DNA of 64,000 bases from Sphingopyxis indica (GCF_900188185.1 NZ_FZPA01000001.1:558001-622000); one strand, 5' to 3'; shown: positions 1 through 8,313, numbered from the stretch's first letter. Notes: generated by a model from the sequence alone, not told the origin. Program-made: numbers and translations.

Positions 1-393
1 GCGCGCGCCTTTGCCGAACTCAACGGCGCCATCTATCCGGGTTACGGTATCCACGACTGGCTGCGGCTGACCAAGCGCACACACCGGCTGACCCCAGAGG
101 GGCGCATCGTCACCGACTACGACAAGCAGATCGCGGCGCCGCTGCGGCTCGCCGGCGACGAGCAGGGGATCGACCTCTGGCCCGCCTATCGCGCGCTCGG
201 CGACGTGCCGGTGCTGATCCTGCGCGGCGCGCTCTCCGACATATTGGCGGCGGGCGCGGCGCGAAAAATGGCCGACGCGCTTCCGAACGCGCGGCTCGTC
301 GAGGTGCCGGGGGTCGGCCATGCGCCGACGCTGGACGAGGCCGAGGCGCGCGCGGCGATCGACGCCTGGATGGCGGAGCTTCCGGCCGCGTGA
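1..393 (+). CDS. alpha/beta hydrolase, C-terminal part (truncated by window edge)
   Basis: The reading frame is open from base 1 and ends at TGA 391-393, so only about 130 C-terminal residues are visible. They look like the end of an alpha/beta-hydrolase fold: a strand ending in LILRGALSD supplies a likely acid residue, and EVPGVGHAP supplies the likely catalytic histidine just before the last helix. The nucleophile elbow lies outside the window, so the substrate cannot be inferred. The stop codon overlaps the GTG start of the glycosyltransferase by 4 nt (GTGA), so the two are probably translationally coupled. Confidence 0.8.
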   Translation, partial: ARAFAELNGAIYPGYGIHDWLRLTKRTHRLTPEGRIVTDYDKQIAAPLRLAGDEQGIDLWPAYRALGDVPVLILRGALSDILAAGAARKMADALPNARLVEVPGVGHAPTLDEAEARAAIDAWMAELPAA

Positions 394-1571
394 GCGCTCG
401 CAACGAAGCCCGGTCTCGCTGGCCGATCCGGATACTCCATCTTCATTCGAGCTTTTCGCTCGGCGGCAAGGAGGCGCGCGCGGTTCGCCTGATGAACCTG
501 ATGGGCGATCGGGCGCATCACACGATCCTGTCCGCCGTGCCCGGGGCGCTCGGCGCGCGCGCGGCGATTGATCCCGCGATCACCGTCGATTTTCCCTCCG
601 ACGCACCGGAACTGCACGGCAAGCCCTCGCTCGCTCGCTATCGCGAACTGGCGCGCTATTTCTGCGACTTCGATCTGGTGCTGAGCTATAATTGGGGCGC
701 GATGGACGGGGTGATGGCGCGCCGTGTCCATGGATCGCGTTGGCCGGGCGCCATGCCCGATCTGATCCACCATGAGGACGGCTTCAACGAGGATGAGAGT
801 GTCCGGCGCGACTGGAAGCGGAGCCTGTTCCGCCGCGCCGCGCTGCCGACGGCTGCGGCGGTCGTGGTGCCATCGACGGTGCTTCAGCGCATCGCCGCCC
901 GCGAATGGGGCGCCGGAAAGCGCACCCGCCTGATCCGCAACGGCATCGACGTTGCCGCCTATGCTGCCCCGCCGAGCATTGCGATCCCCGGCCTTCGGCG
1001 CCGTGAGGGCGAGGTCGTGATCGGAACCGTGGCCGGCTTGCGCAAGGTCAAGGATCTGCCGCGCCTCGTGCGCGCGGTCGCGGCGCTGCCCGCCAATGTC
1101 CGGCTGGTGATCGTCGGCGAGGGGCCGGAGCGCGATGCGATCCGCACCGAGGCCGCGGCGTGCGGCATCGCCGATCGCCTCGTTCTGCCCGGCTTCATGG
1201 CCGAGCCGGCGCGCTGGATCGGGCATTTCGACCTGCTCGCCCTGTCGTCGCGCAGCGAGCAGGCGCCGATCGCGGTGATCGAGGCGATGGCGGCGGGACT
1301 CCCCGTGGTCAGCCCGAATGTCGGCGACGTCGCGGCGATGGTGTCAAAGGCCAACCGGCCCTTCGTCGCGGCCGCCGAGGCCGGGTTTCGCGCCGCGCTG
1401 GCGCGAATGGCCGAAGACCGGGCGCTGCGGTGCGCCGTCGGCGCCGATAATCGGCGCGTTGCCGCCCAACGCTTCGACGAATCAATCATGGTCGCGGCCT
1501 ACGAAAATCTCTATAGTTTATCCTTGGAAGGTTACAGCCCGTTCAGCGGGCACCGGACAGGGATTGATTGA
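390..1571 (+). CDS. glycosyltransferase family 4 (group 1)
   Basis: A 393-residue GT-B fold protein that probably transfers a nucleotide-activated sugar to a cell-surface glycan or lipid. The N-terminus has the family loop LHSSFSLGGKEARA (about residues 16-29). The C-terminal half carries the retaining GT4 signature, with Glu290 and Glu298 in EQAPIAVIEAMAAG (the E-x7-E nucleotide-sugar motif), preceded by GTVAGLRKVKDLPRL and VIVGEGPERD. The GTG start at 390 overlaps the upstream hydrolase stop by 4 nt. No polysaccharide cluster is visible nearby, so acceptor and sugar are unknown. Family assignment is firm; biological role is open. Confidence 0.88.
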   Translation: MSARNEARSRWPIRILHLHSSFSLGGKEARAVRLMNLMGDRAHHTILSAVPGALGARAAIDPAITVDFPSDAPELHGKPSLARYRELARYFCDFDLVLSYNWGAMDGVMARRVHGSRWPGAMPDLIHHEDGFNEDESVRRDWKRSLFRRAALPTAAAVVVPSTVLQRIAAREWGAGKRTRLIRNGIDVAAYAAPPSIAIPGLRRREGEVVIGTVAGLRKVKDLPRLVRAVAALPANVRLVIVGEGPERDAIRTEAAACGIADRLVLPGFMAEPARWIGHFDLLALSSRSEQAPIAVIEAMAAGLPVVSPNVGDVAAMVSKANRPFVAAAEAGFRAALARMAEDRALRCAVGADNRRVAAQRFDESIMVAAYENLYSLSLEGYSPFSGHRTGID

Positions 1572-1655
1572 CAAGGGGCGCCGTCTTCCGCTTACGGAAA
1601 CGGAAATCGGGGACCGGCAGCGTGCTGCGCGCCGGCGGAGAGAAAGAGGTTTACA

Positions 1656-3059
1656 GTGTTCAAAGGTTTGAAGCCCATCGTTTACGGCGGCCGTGAAGTG
1701 TGGCCGCTCGTCGAGGGCGGGAAGGGCGTGTCGGCGACCAACCATGCGTCGAGCGGCGCATGGGCCGCTGCGGGCGGGATCGGTACCGTTTCGGCGGTCA
1801 ACGCCGACAGCTATGACGCCGAAGGCAAGATCATCCCGCAAATCTATCGCGCGCTCACGCGCAAGGAGCGGCATCAGGAACTGGTCGCCTATGCGATCGA
1901 CGGCGCGGTCGAGCAGGTCAGGCGTGCGCACGACATCGCCGGCGGCAAGGGTGCGATCAACATCAATGTCCTGTGGGAAATGGGCGGCGCGCAGCAGGTT
2001 CTCGAAGGCGTGCTCGAACGCGCCAAGGGTCTCGTCACCGGCGTCACCTGCGGCGCGGGCATGCCCTACAAGCTCAGCGAGATCGCGGCGCGCCACAATG
2101 TCCATTATCTGCCGATCATCTCTTCGGCGCGCGCCTTTCGCGCGCTGTGGAAGCGCGCCTATCACAAGGTCGCGCATCTGATGGCGGCGGTGGTCTATGA
2201 AGACCCGTGGCTCGCGGGCGGACACAATGGCCTGTCGAATGCCGAGGACCCGTTGAAGCCCGAAGATCCCTATCCGCGCGTCAAGGCGCTGCGCGACACG
2301 ATGCGCGCCGAAGGCATCGCCGACGAGGTGCCGATCGTGATGGCGGGCGGCGTCTGGTATCTGCGCGACTGGGAAGACTGGATCGACAATCCGGAGCTCG
2401 GCCAGATCGCCTTTCAATATGGCACGCGCCCGCTGCTGACGCGGGAAAGCCCGATTCCGCAGGACTGGAAGGACCGGCTGCGCACGCTCGACGAAGGCGA
2501 TGTGCTGCTCCACCGCTTTTCGCCAACGGGCTTTTACTCGAGCGCGGTGCGCAACCCCTTCCTGCGCGACCTCGAAGCGCGGTCGGAGCGCCAGATTCCC
2601 TATTCGAAACAGGAAGCCGGCGACCATGTCGTCCAGCTCGACGTCGGGGTGAAGGGCAGGAATTTCTGGGTCACGCCGCACGACCGCGACCGCGCGCGCG
2701 ACTGGTTCGCCGAAGGCTATACCGAAGCGCTCAAGACCCCCGACAATACGGTGGTCTTCGTCACCGAAAGCGACCGCGACATGATCCGCAAGGACCAGGC
2801 CGACTGCATGGGCTGCCTGTCGCACTGCGGCTTTTCGGCGTGGAAGGACCATGACGATTATTCGACCGGCTACCTCGCCGACCCGCGCAGCTTCTGCATC
2901 CAGAAAACGCTGCAGGACATCGCGCACGGCGGCGACGTCGAACAGAATCTGATGTTCGCGGGCCACGCCGCGTTCAACTTCAAGACCGATCCCTTTTATT
3001 CGAACAATTTCACGCCGACGGTGAAGGAGCTGGTCGACCGGATTCTGACGGGGGATTAA
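1656..3059 (+). CDS. nitronate monooxygenase-like flavoprotein with a cysteine cluster
   Basis: 467 residues, longer than the usual 320-360 of nitronate monooxygenases (2-nitropropane dioxygenase family, FMN-dependent TIM barrels). Family features are the segment around residues 125-140 (TGVTCGAGMPYKLSEIA) and the phosphate-binding-type VMAGGVWY. Odd feature: near the C-terminus, cysteines 384, 387, 391 and 414 form a C-x2-C-x3-C-x22-C pattern (ADCMGCLSHCGF, then FCIQK), which looks like an iron-sulfur ligand set. True nitronate oxidation is not shown; this could be an FMN/Fe-S oxidoreductase of unknown substrate. It is preceded by an 84-bp gap and followed by repeats. Confidence 0.75.
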   Translation: MFKGLKPIVYGGREVWPLVEGGKGVSATNHASSGAWAAAGGIGTVSAVNADSYDAEGKIIPQIYRALTRKERHQELVAYAIDGAVEQVRRAHDIAGGKGAININVLWEMGGAQQVLEGVLERAKGLVTGVTCGAGMPYKLSEIAARHNVHYLPIISSARAFRALWKRAYHKVAHLMAAVVYEDPWLAGGHNGLSNAEDPLKPEDPYPRVKALRDTMRAEGIADEVPIVMAGGVWYLRDWEDWIDNPELGQIAFQYGTRPLLTRESPIPQDWKDRLRTLDEGDVLLHRFSPTGFYSSAVRNPFLRDLEARSERQIPYSKQEAGDHVVQLDVGVKGRNFWVTPHDRDRARDWFAEGYTEALKTPDNTVVFVTESDRDMIRKDQADCMGCLSHCGFSAWKDHDDYSTGYLADPRSFCIQKTLQDIAHGGDVEQNLMFAGHAAFNFKTDPFYSNNFTPTVKELVDRILTGD

Positions 3060-3066
3060 TATCCAC

Positions 3067-3098
3067 CGTCATTGCGAGCGAAGCGAAGCAATCCAGAG
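3067..3098. repeat. palindromic repeat family A, copy 1
   Basis: The unit begins CGTCATTGCGAGCGAAGC and ends AATCCAGAG. The same unit recurs inverted at 3409-3446, directly at 3463-3494, and as a pair at 18745-18843. This copy ends five bases before the ATG of the GIY-YIG gene. Confidence 0.85.
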
Positions 3099-3103
3099 GA
3101 GCC

Positions 3104-3406
3104 ATGCGCGAACGTCAGCCTGCGGTATATATGATGGCGAACCGGCGCAACGGGACCATTTATACCGGGGTGTCATCACTGCTCGTTCGCCGTGTCTGGC
3201 AGCACCGCGAGGGTCTTGGAGGCTTCTCGCAACGCTATGGCTGCAAAATTCTCGTGTGGTTCGAGAGGGACGAGACAATGGAAGCGGCCATCGCGCGCGA
3301 GAAGCAGATCAAGGCCGGAAGCCGCGCCAAAAAGTTGGCGCTGATTGAGGCGGACAACCCGCTTTGGAACGATCTGTGGCCAGTGATCATTGACGGCAGC
3401 GAGTGA
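3104..3406 (+). CDS. GIY-YIG nuclease family protein
   Basis: A 100-residue single-domain GIY-YIG protein. The motif appears in altered form as YMMANRRNGTIYTGVS (positions 8-23), followed by R29 and H34 in LVRRVWQHREG, and the later ARE-KQIK segment with Glu85, typical of the standalone UPF0213/URI-like group. Such proteins are structure- or site-specific DNA endonucleases; the precise role of this group is unknown. The start ATG sits immediately after a copy of palindromic repeat A, and inverted and direct copies of the same repeat follow the stop. That arrangement suggests the gene and repeats travel or act together. Family call is confident, function is not. Confidence 0.88.
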   Translation: MRERQPAVYMMANRRNGTIYTGVSSLLVRRVWQHREGLGGFSQRYGCKILVWFERDETMEAAIAREKQIKAGSRAKKLALIEADNPLWNDLWPVIIDGSE

Positions 3407-3408
3407 CG

Positions 3409-3446
3409 CTCTGGATTGCTTCGTCGCTGCGCTCCTCGCAATGACG
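3409..3446. repeat. palindromic repeat family A, inverted copy 2
   Basis: This is the reverse complement of the unit at 3067-3098 with a few substitutions (CTCTGGATTGCTTCGTCG ... CTCGCAATGACG). With copy 1 it forms inverted repeats bracketing the GIY-YIG gene and could fold into a long stem in RNA. Confidence 0.85.
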
Positions 3447-3462
3447 CAGTTCAATAGAGCAT

Positions 3463-3494
3463 CGTCATTGCGAGCGAAGCGAAACAATCCAGAG
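3463..3494. repeat. palindromic repeat family A, copy 3
   Basis: A direct copy of the 3067-3098 unit with one visible substitution (GAAACAATCC for GAAGCAATCC). It lies 16 bp beyond the inverted copy, so 3409-3494 is itself a hairpin-forming pair located downstream of both convergent genes. Confidence 0.85.
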
Positions 3495-3529
3495 CGGCCA
3501 TGAACAGCGGTTGACGCGCGGAAACAGCG

Positions 3530-4528
3530 CTAAACCCACCCCTCCAGCACCTGGTCGGGCGGGCGGTGGCCGTCGGCCCAGGCGCGGATGTTGGCGATGA
3601 CCTTTTCGCCCGATGCCTCGCGTCCCTCGATCGTCGCCGAGGCGAGGTGGGGGAGCAGCACGGCATTGTCGAGGGCGAGCAAATCGGGGTCGACGTCGGG
3701 CTCGCGCGCATAAACGTCGAGGCCCGCGCCCGCGATGCGCCTTGCTTTCAGCGCCGCGATCAGCGCCTTTTCATCGACGATCTCGCCGCGCGCGGTGTTG
3801 ATCAGATAGGCGCTCGGCTTCATCGCCGCGATGCGCCTGGCATTCACCATCTCGTGCGTTTCGCTGGTGTGCGGGCAGTGGATCGTCACCACGTCGCTGA
3901 TCCTGAGCAGCGTGTCGAGGCTCGCGTGATAGCTCGCGCCGAGTTCCTCCTCGATCGCTTCGGGCAGGCGCTTTCGGTTGTGGTAATGGATCGACAGGCC
4001 AAAGGCGCGCGCGCGCCGCGCGACCGCGAGGCCGATGCGCCCCATGCCGACGATGCCGAGCAATTTTCCGCCGACGCGGTGGCCGAGCATCGCGCTCGGT
4101 GCCCAGCCCTGCCAATTCCCCGATCGCATCAGCTTCTCACCCTCGGCCAAGCGGCGCGGGACGCTGAGGATCAGGGCCATCGTCATGTCGGCCGTATCCT
4201 CGGTAAAGACGCCGGGGGTGTTCGCGACCATGATCCCCTTCTCCCGTGCCGCAGCGAGGTCGATATGATCGACCCCGGCGCCGAAATTGGCGATCAGTTT
4301 GAGCCGGTCGCCCGCCGCTTCGATGATCTCCGCGTCGATCCGGTCGGTCACCGTGGGGACGAGGACGTCGCAGTCGCGCACCGCTGTCTTGAGTTCTTCG
4401 GTCGAGAAGGCGTGGTCGTGCGCCGACAGCACCGCGTCGAACAATTCGGCCATGCGGCCTTCGACATGGGGCATCAGCTGGCGGGTGACGATGACGCGCG
4501 GGCGTTTCGGGCGAGGCGAGTCGGGCAT
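3530..4528 (-). CDS. D-2-hydroxyacid dehydrogenase (glyoxylate/hydroxypyruvate reductase-like)
   Basis: 332 residues if translation starts at ATG 4528 (MPDSPRPKRPRVIVTRQ); an upstream ATG at 4594 would lie inside a repeat element and is less likely. It is an NAD(P)-dependent reductase of 2-oxoacids. The Rossmann motif is GIVGMGRIG, the substrate-anchoring loop is NFGAGVDHID, the conserved arginine is in INTARGEIVDE, a glutamate lies in YAREPDVDP, and the catalytic histidine is in LLPHLASAT. The IxNT(A)RG and LPHLASAT pattern is that of GyaR/GhrB-type glyoxylate reductases. It stands alone, convergent with the GIY-YIG gene across the repeats. Confidence 0.88.
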   Translation of the reverse strand: MPDSPRPKRPRVIVTRQLMPHVEGRMAELFDAVLSAHDHAFSTEELKTAVRDCDVLVPTVTDRIDAEIIEAAGDRLKLIANFGAGVDHIDLAAAREKGIMVANTPGVFTEDTADMTMALILSVPRRLAEGEKLMRSGNWQGWAPSAMLGHRVGGKLLGIVGMGRIGLAVARRARAFGLSIHYHNRKRLPEAIEEELGASYHASLDTLLRISDVVTIHCPHTSETHEMVNARRIAAMKPSAYLINTARGEIVDEKALIAALKARRIAGAGLDVYAREPDVDPDLLALDNAVLLPHLASATIEGREASGEKVIANIRAWADGHRPPDQVLEGWV

Positions 4529-4570
4529 GGCCGCCGATAGAGCGCGCGCCGCGCGGGGGGTCAAGAGGCC

Positions 4571-4858
4571 GGGGTGAGGACCTGTTAATTGCACGTTCGA
4601 GGTTTGAAGCGATTTTGTTCGGTGCGAGGAGGCAAGGCGTAGGAATATGTCGATATTTCAAGGCTTGCCAACGAAGCAATGGACAAAGCCTGTCCCCGCG
4701 AAGGCGGGGATCGGCCAAATCCCGAAGGGACGCCGAAATGGCTTCGATCTCGCCTCCGCGCGGTCTTGCGGGCAGAACCACTACCCGCTGCGCCCGCGCG
4801 GAGGCGATATCTTCGCCATTTCGACGCCTCGAACATGCAATTAACAGGTCCTGACCCC
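4571..4858. mobile_element. MITE-like element with 32-bp terminal inverted repeats
   Basis: The left end (4571-4602, GGGGTGAGGACCTGTTAATT...) and right end (4827-4858) are inverted copies matching at 30 of 32 positions. The 288-bp interval has no convincing gene. It contains an internal hairpin of the GTCCCCGCGAAGGCGGGG type near 4692 and a second inverted pair (CGCCTCCGCGCGG near 4752 and CCGCGCGGAGGCG near 4795). It fills most of the gap between the dehydrogenase and the SH3 protein. No clear target duplication is visible. Confidence 0.6.
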
Positions 4859-4942
4859 AAGTCGCGACAAGCCTGTGGACGATCGGCCGCCGCGCTGTTG
4901 CGACCGGTTGAAAAGGCGCGCGGATTTTGACAAGGCGGTGGC

Positions 4943-5440
4943 ATGAAAATCCGCCATTTGCTCGCTGTCATTGTGGCCGTCGCCGCTATCGGTCCGGGCA
5001 TCGTCGTGGCGGTCGCGCGCTATGCGCCGGCGGCGGCACAGGCATCGGACGAGGTGCAATTGCCCTATTGGGCGTCGATCAGCGTCGATCGCGCGCGGAT
5101 GCGCAAGGGGCCGTCGATGGACGTGCCGGTTTTGTGGGAATATCGGCGCAAGGATCTGCCGGTGAAAGTGATCGCGCGCCACGATCTGTGGCGCAAGGTC
5201 GAGGACCCCGACGGCGCGCAGGGGTGGATGGCGGCGCGCCTGCTCAGCCGCACGCGCACCGCGATCGTCACCGGCGAAATCCGCCCGATGCGCGAATCGC
5301 CGACGCCCGGCGCCGCGGTCGCCTATCGCGCCGAACCCGGCGTCGTCGGCCGGATCACCGACTGCAAGGACGGCTGGTGCCGCTTCGACGTCAGGGGCCG
5401 CAAGGGCTGGATCGAAACCGGCCATATCTGGGGCGACTGA
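4943..5440 (+). CDS. exported SH3-domain protein
   Basis: 165 residues. Residues 1-36 form a signal peptide or N-terminal anchor (MKIRHLLAVIVAVAAIGPG, Ala-rich end near ARYAPAAAQA). The rest is bacterial SH3-like: a first repeat around WASISVDRARMRKGPSMDV with a conserved ARMRKGPS turn and GAQGWMAARLLS, and a second, weaker one ending in RGRKGWIETGHIWGD. Such proteins act in the periplasm, often binding peptidoglycan or a partner enzyme; nothing here identifies the ligand. The gene is monocistronic, with a strong terminator just downstream. Confidence 0.82.
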   Translation: MKIRHLLAVIVAVAAIGPGIVVAVARYAPAAAQASDEVQLPYWASISVDRARMRKGPSMDVPVLWEYRRKDLPVKVIARHDLWRKVEDPDGAQGWMAARLLSRTRTAIVTGEIRPMRESPTPGAAVAYRAEPGVVGRITDCKDGWCRFDVRGRKGWIETGHIWGD

Positions 5441-5450
5441 TTTGACGAGG

Positions 5451-5479
5451 GCCGGGCGCTTGTCCGCCCGGCCTTTGCT
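5451..5479 (+). terminator. intrinsic terminator after the SH3 gene
   Basis: A GC-rich hairpin GCCGGGCG-loop-CGCCCGGC (5451-5472) is followed by a short T-containing tract (CTTTGCT). It lies 11 bp after the SH3 stop and before the convergent RcnB-like gene, so it may serve both. Confidence 0.7.
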
Positions 5480-5500
5480 CCGTTTCGAGTCCTCTGCGGA

Positions 5501-5962
5501 TCAGAAGAAACCGCGATGCACGCGTACAACCGCACCGCTGCGCAGGTTGACGAGCAGCAGGTCGTTATAGTGGCGAACATAGGTCAGCCCGGCGCCGGCG
5601 CGCGGAAGGTGCCAGCGTGCGTCATAGGCCAGGCGATAGGCGGGCGCATAATAGCGCGTGCCCAGCCGGGTTCCGACCGCGAAGCTGCGATAGCGGAACG
5701 GCGCGTGCCAATTGGCGTAGCGGCGGTCGCGCTTCCAGTCGCGCGCGTCTTCGCGATATTCCTGACGCGCGCCGCGCAATTCGCGATGTTCTTCGCGGAC
5801 GTCGCGCCGGTCGCCATAGCGAACTGCCTGCCGGACGTCGCGTTTTTCCTGACGAATGTCCTGCCGGTCGCGGCGCAGTTCGCCGGGCGAGGTCGCGGCC
5901 GAGGCCGCCGCCGGGATCATCATGGCGGCGATCAGGCCGGCGGTGAGAAATTTGCTCTTCAT
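5501..5962 (-). CDS. RcnB-family periplasmic protein
   Basis: 153 residues with a clear signal peptide (MKSKFLTAGLIAAMMIPAAASA, cleavage near residue 22). The middle is a highly charged Arg/Glu/Asp segment built of DxRxExR-like repeats (about residues 28-80), and the C-terminus is a small beta-rich domain ending in YVRHYNDLLLVNLRSGAVVRV, as in RcnB proteins. E. coli RcnB acts in nickel/cobalt homeostasis, but alphaproteobacteria carry many paralogues of unknown role, so metal function is only a possibility. It lies convergent to the SH3 gene. Confidence 0.72.
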   Translation of the reverse strand: MKSKFLTAGLIAAMMIPAAASAATSPGELRRDRQDIRQEKRDVRQAVRYGDRRDVREEHRELRGARQEYREDARDWKRDRRYANWHAPFRYRSFAVGTRLGTRYYAPAYRLAYDARWHLPRAGAGLTYVRHYNDLLLVNLRSGAVVRVHRGFF

Positions 5963-6113
5963 GTGCCATTCCTTGTCTTGCCGTCAGGGGGGAGGGGATC
6001 TGCCCGATGACAGGAGAAGGATTAGGCGAGCGCGCTTGAACCGGTCCGGAATGCCGCGTTTAGTTTCAGGACATTAGTGTCGCAAAATGTCGCGGTTGAG
6101 CGTCGACGGTTCG

Positions 6114-7301
6114 TCAGACCAGCTCGATCGCCACCGCGGTCGCTTCGCCGCCGCCGATGCACAGGCTGGCGATGCCACGCTTCTTGCCGCGGTTCTGCAG
6201 CGCCGCGATCAGCGTCGCGATGATGCGCGTGCCGCTCGCGCCGATCGGATGGCCGAGCGCGGTCGCGCCGCCGTTGACGTTGATCCTGTCGTGCGGGATG
6301 CCGAGGTCGTGCATCGCGAACATTGCGACGCAGGCAAAGGCTTCGTTGACCTCGAACAGGTCGACGTCGCCGATCGACCAACCGGCCTTTGCCAGCACCT
6401 TGTTGATCGCGCCGATCGGGGCGACGGTGAAGTCCTTGGGTTCCTGCGCGTGCGCGGCGTGCGCGACGAGCTTTGCCACCGGCTTTGCGCCCTTCTTTTC
6501 GGCGACCGACTGGCGGGTCAGCACGACGGCGGCGGCGCCGTCGGAGATCGACGAGCTGGTCGCGGCGGTGATCGTGCCGTCCTTGGCAAAGGCGGGGCGC
6601 AGCGTCGGGATCTTGTCGGGATTGCCCTTGCCTGGCTGTTCGTCGGTATCGACGACGACCTCGCCCTTGCGGGTGGTCAGCGTGACCGGGGTGATTTCGG
6701 CGGCAAAGGCGCCGTCGGCGATCGCGGCCTGCGCGCGGCGCAGCGATTCGATCGCATAATCGTCCTGCGCCTGGCGGCTGAGCTGATAGGCATCGGCGGT
6801 GTCCTGCGCGAACGTCCCCATCGCGCGGCCCGCGTCATAAGCATCCTCCAGCCCGTCGAGGAACATATGGTCATAGGCGGTGTCGTGGCCGATGCGCGCG
6901 CCCGAGCGATGCTTCTTGAGCAGATAGGGCGCGTTGGTCATCGACTCCATGCCGCCCGCGACGGCGAGGTCGATGCTGCCCGCGGCGAGTGCCTCGGCGC
7001 CCATGATGACGGTCTGCATCCCCGATCCGCAGACCTTGTTCACGGTCGTCGCCTGCACCGACTTGGGCAGCCCGGCCTTGATCGCCGCCTGCCGCGCCGG
7101 CGCCTGGCCGAGCCCTGCGGGAAGCACGCAGCCCATATAGATGCGCTCGACATCCTCGCCCTTCACCCCGGCGCGCTCGACCGCCGCCTTGACCGCGGTG
7201 GCGCCGAGATCGGTCGCGCTCGCATCCGACAAAACGCCCTGCATGCCGCCCATCGGGGTGCGGGCATAGGACAGGAAGACGACGGGATCGGTGGCGGTCA
7301 T
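6114..7301 (-). CDS. acetyl-CoA C-acetyltransferase (thiolase)
   Basis: A 395-residue degradative/biosynthetic thiolase that condenses or cleaves acetoacetyl-CoA in the cytoplasm. The nucleophile is Cys91 in VNKVCGSGM, the catalytic histidine is in [14 protein letters not shown], and the second cysteine is in LCIGGGEATA near the C-terminus. GMESM and NEAFA are further family motifs. Length is normal. It is not next to a reductase or PHA synthase here, so whether it feeds polyhydroxybutyrate synthesis or ketone-body and amino-acid breakdown is unclear. An unrelated second thiolase lies at 53533-54783. Confidence 0.93.
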   Translation of the reverse strand: MTATDPVVFLSYARTPMGGMQGVLSDASATDLGATAVKAAVERAGVKGEDVERIYMGCVLPAGLGQAPARQAAIKAGLPKSVQATTVNKVCGSGMQTVIMGAEALAAGSIDLAVAGGMESMTNAPYLLKKHRSGARIGHDTAYDHMFLDGLEDAYDAGRAMGTFAQDTADAYQLSRQAQDDYAIESLRRAQAAIADGAFAAEITPVTLTTRKGEVVVDTDEQPGKGNPDKIPTLRPAFAKDGTITAATSSSISDGAAAVVLTRQSVAEKKGAKPVAKLVAHAAHAQEPKDFTVAPIGAINKVLAKAGWSIGDVDLFEVNEAFACVAMFAMHDLGIPHDRINVNGGATALGHPIGASGTRIIATLIAALQNRGKKRGIASLCIGGGEATAVAIELV

Positions 7302-7680
7302 GACGAGAGACTCCGGTGGGAAAGTTGGTCGGTGGGTCGATTAGCCCAAATGCTGCAAATGCGAAAGGGGTAGGGGCCGATCACCGCTGCTTGGTATTAC
7401 CCTTCTGAGGAGCCGTAGCGAGGATCGGTCCCGCGATCTGGCGCCGTCATTTCAAAGTTCAGGGAAGTTCAGCCCAATGCGGTCCCGTGCCGGACTGGCG
7501 CTCGCCGGGGCGGGTGGATCGCGGGCTGGCATGGAAAAAATGCTGCTCATCCGCAATCTTGAAGCATAGCGGGATATTGTAGGAAAGAAGTTTTTCGGGA
7601 GGACGTTCGGAAGGTTGATTTGGCTGTCGCCGTAATGCGGTGAGCGACCGGAAGGGGGTGGGAAGCGTGACGGTTATCCG
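7302..7680. other. 379-bp intergenic region with a diverged repeat
   Basis: No gene is supported here. The stretch holds TTCAAAGTTCAGGGAAGTTC (from 7451) and GGGATATTGTAGGAAAGAAG (from 7571), both of which recur in the same order at 12943-13123. See the corresponding repeat entry. The first part contains the leader of the thiolase gene. Confidence 0.5.
7451..7595. repeat. diverged intergenic repeat, copy 1
   Basis: Two conserved blocks, AAAGTTCAGGGAAGTTCAGC near 7455 and GGGATATTGTAGGAAAG at 7571 followed by a T-run, match 12943-12979 and 13100-13123. The middle is not conserved. Internally, AAGTTCAG is a tandem repeat. Confidence 0.55.
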
Positions 7681-7974
7681 TCACCCCGCCACCTTCGCCA
7701 GCAGCTTGAACGCTGCTTCCGGATCAGCGTCGACCATGCCGAGCAGCGTGCGCGCTGGTCCTTCGGGCACCCGGCGGCCCTGCTCCCAATCGCGCAGCGT
7801 GGCGGCGCTGATGTGGAGTTTCTCGGCAAAGGCGGCTTGAGACAGCTTCACCTTGCCGCGAATGGCCTTGATATCCGGCCCGGCCACAACCCTGCCCCGC
7901 GTGGTGTCACCTTCCGCGAAGGCGATCGCATCGTTGAGACCGGCGGTGATCTTGTCATATGCTCGCTTGGTCAT
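7681..7974 (-). CDS. Xre-family antitoxin (HigA/NadS-like)
   Basis: 97 residues. The C-terminal two thirds is a helix-turn-helix domain (IKAIRGKVKLSQAAFAEKLH ... ISAATLRDWEQGRRVPEGPA), with the LRDWEQGRR recognition-helix region typical of antitoxins of RelE/HigB-type modules. It is second in a toxin-first operon, starting 9 bp after the toxin stop. It is expected to neutralise the upstream RelE-like protein and to repress the promoter through the palindromes at 8325-8370. It is placed between unrelated housekeeping genes, consistent with horizontal acquisition. Confidence 0.88.
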   Translation of the reverse strand: MTKRAYDKITAGLNDAIAFAEGDTTRGRVVAGPDIKAIRGKVKLSQAAFAEKLHISAATLRDWEQGRRVPEGPARTLLGMVDADPEAAFKLLAKVAG

Positions 7975-7983
7975 GATAACCTC

Positions 7984-8313
7984 CTACAGCGTGCTCCTGA
8001 GTGTCTTCGTCAGGGCAGCGAGAGCATTGCGCTCGCCCTGCGACAGCGAAACCTTTTCTCCCTTGCCAAACACTGTGAGGAGGAAGACCGGTATGTCATC
8101 GCCCGCAAAATAGCTGATGACGCGATAACCGCCTGACTTGCCTTTGCCTGGCTTGGCAAAGCGGAGCTTGCGAGCTCCTCCACATCCCGGCATGATCTCC
8201 CCAATTTGCGGATTGGCGGCAATCATATCGACGACCGCCGTCCGCTCGTGGTCACTCATGCCTGCGTCCTTCGCGGCCGAGAGATAGGCGTTGGTTTCGA
8301 TGACCGCGTGCAT
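7984..8313 (-). CDS. RelE/HigB-type toxin
   Basis: 109 residues from ATG 8313 ([20 protein letters not shown]). A TTG start at 8331 is possible by frame but falls inside the promoter and operator, so I reject it. The protein has the RelE/ParE-superfamily pattern: an N-terminal helical pair, then [20 protein letters not shown] with basic residues, and [18 protein letters not shown] near the C-terminus. Such toxins are ribosome-dependent mRNA interferases. The toxin gene precedes the antitoxin gene, the order seen in higBA modules. Confidence 0.87.
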   Translation of the reverse strand: MHAVIETNAYLSAAKDAGMSDHERTAVVDMIAANPQIGEIMPGCGGARKLRFAKPGKGKSGGYRVISYFAGDDIPVFLLTVFGKGEKVSLSQGERNALAALTKTLRSTL

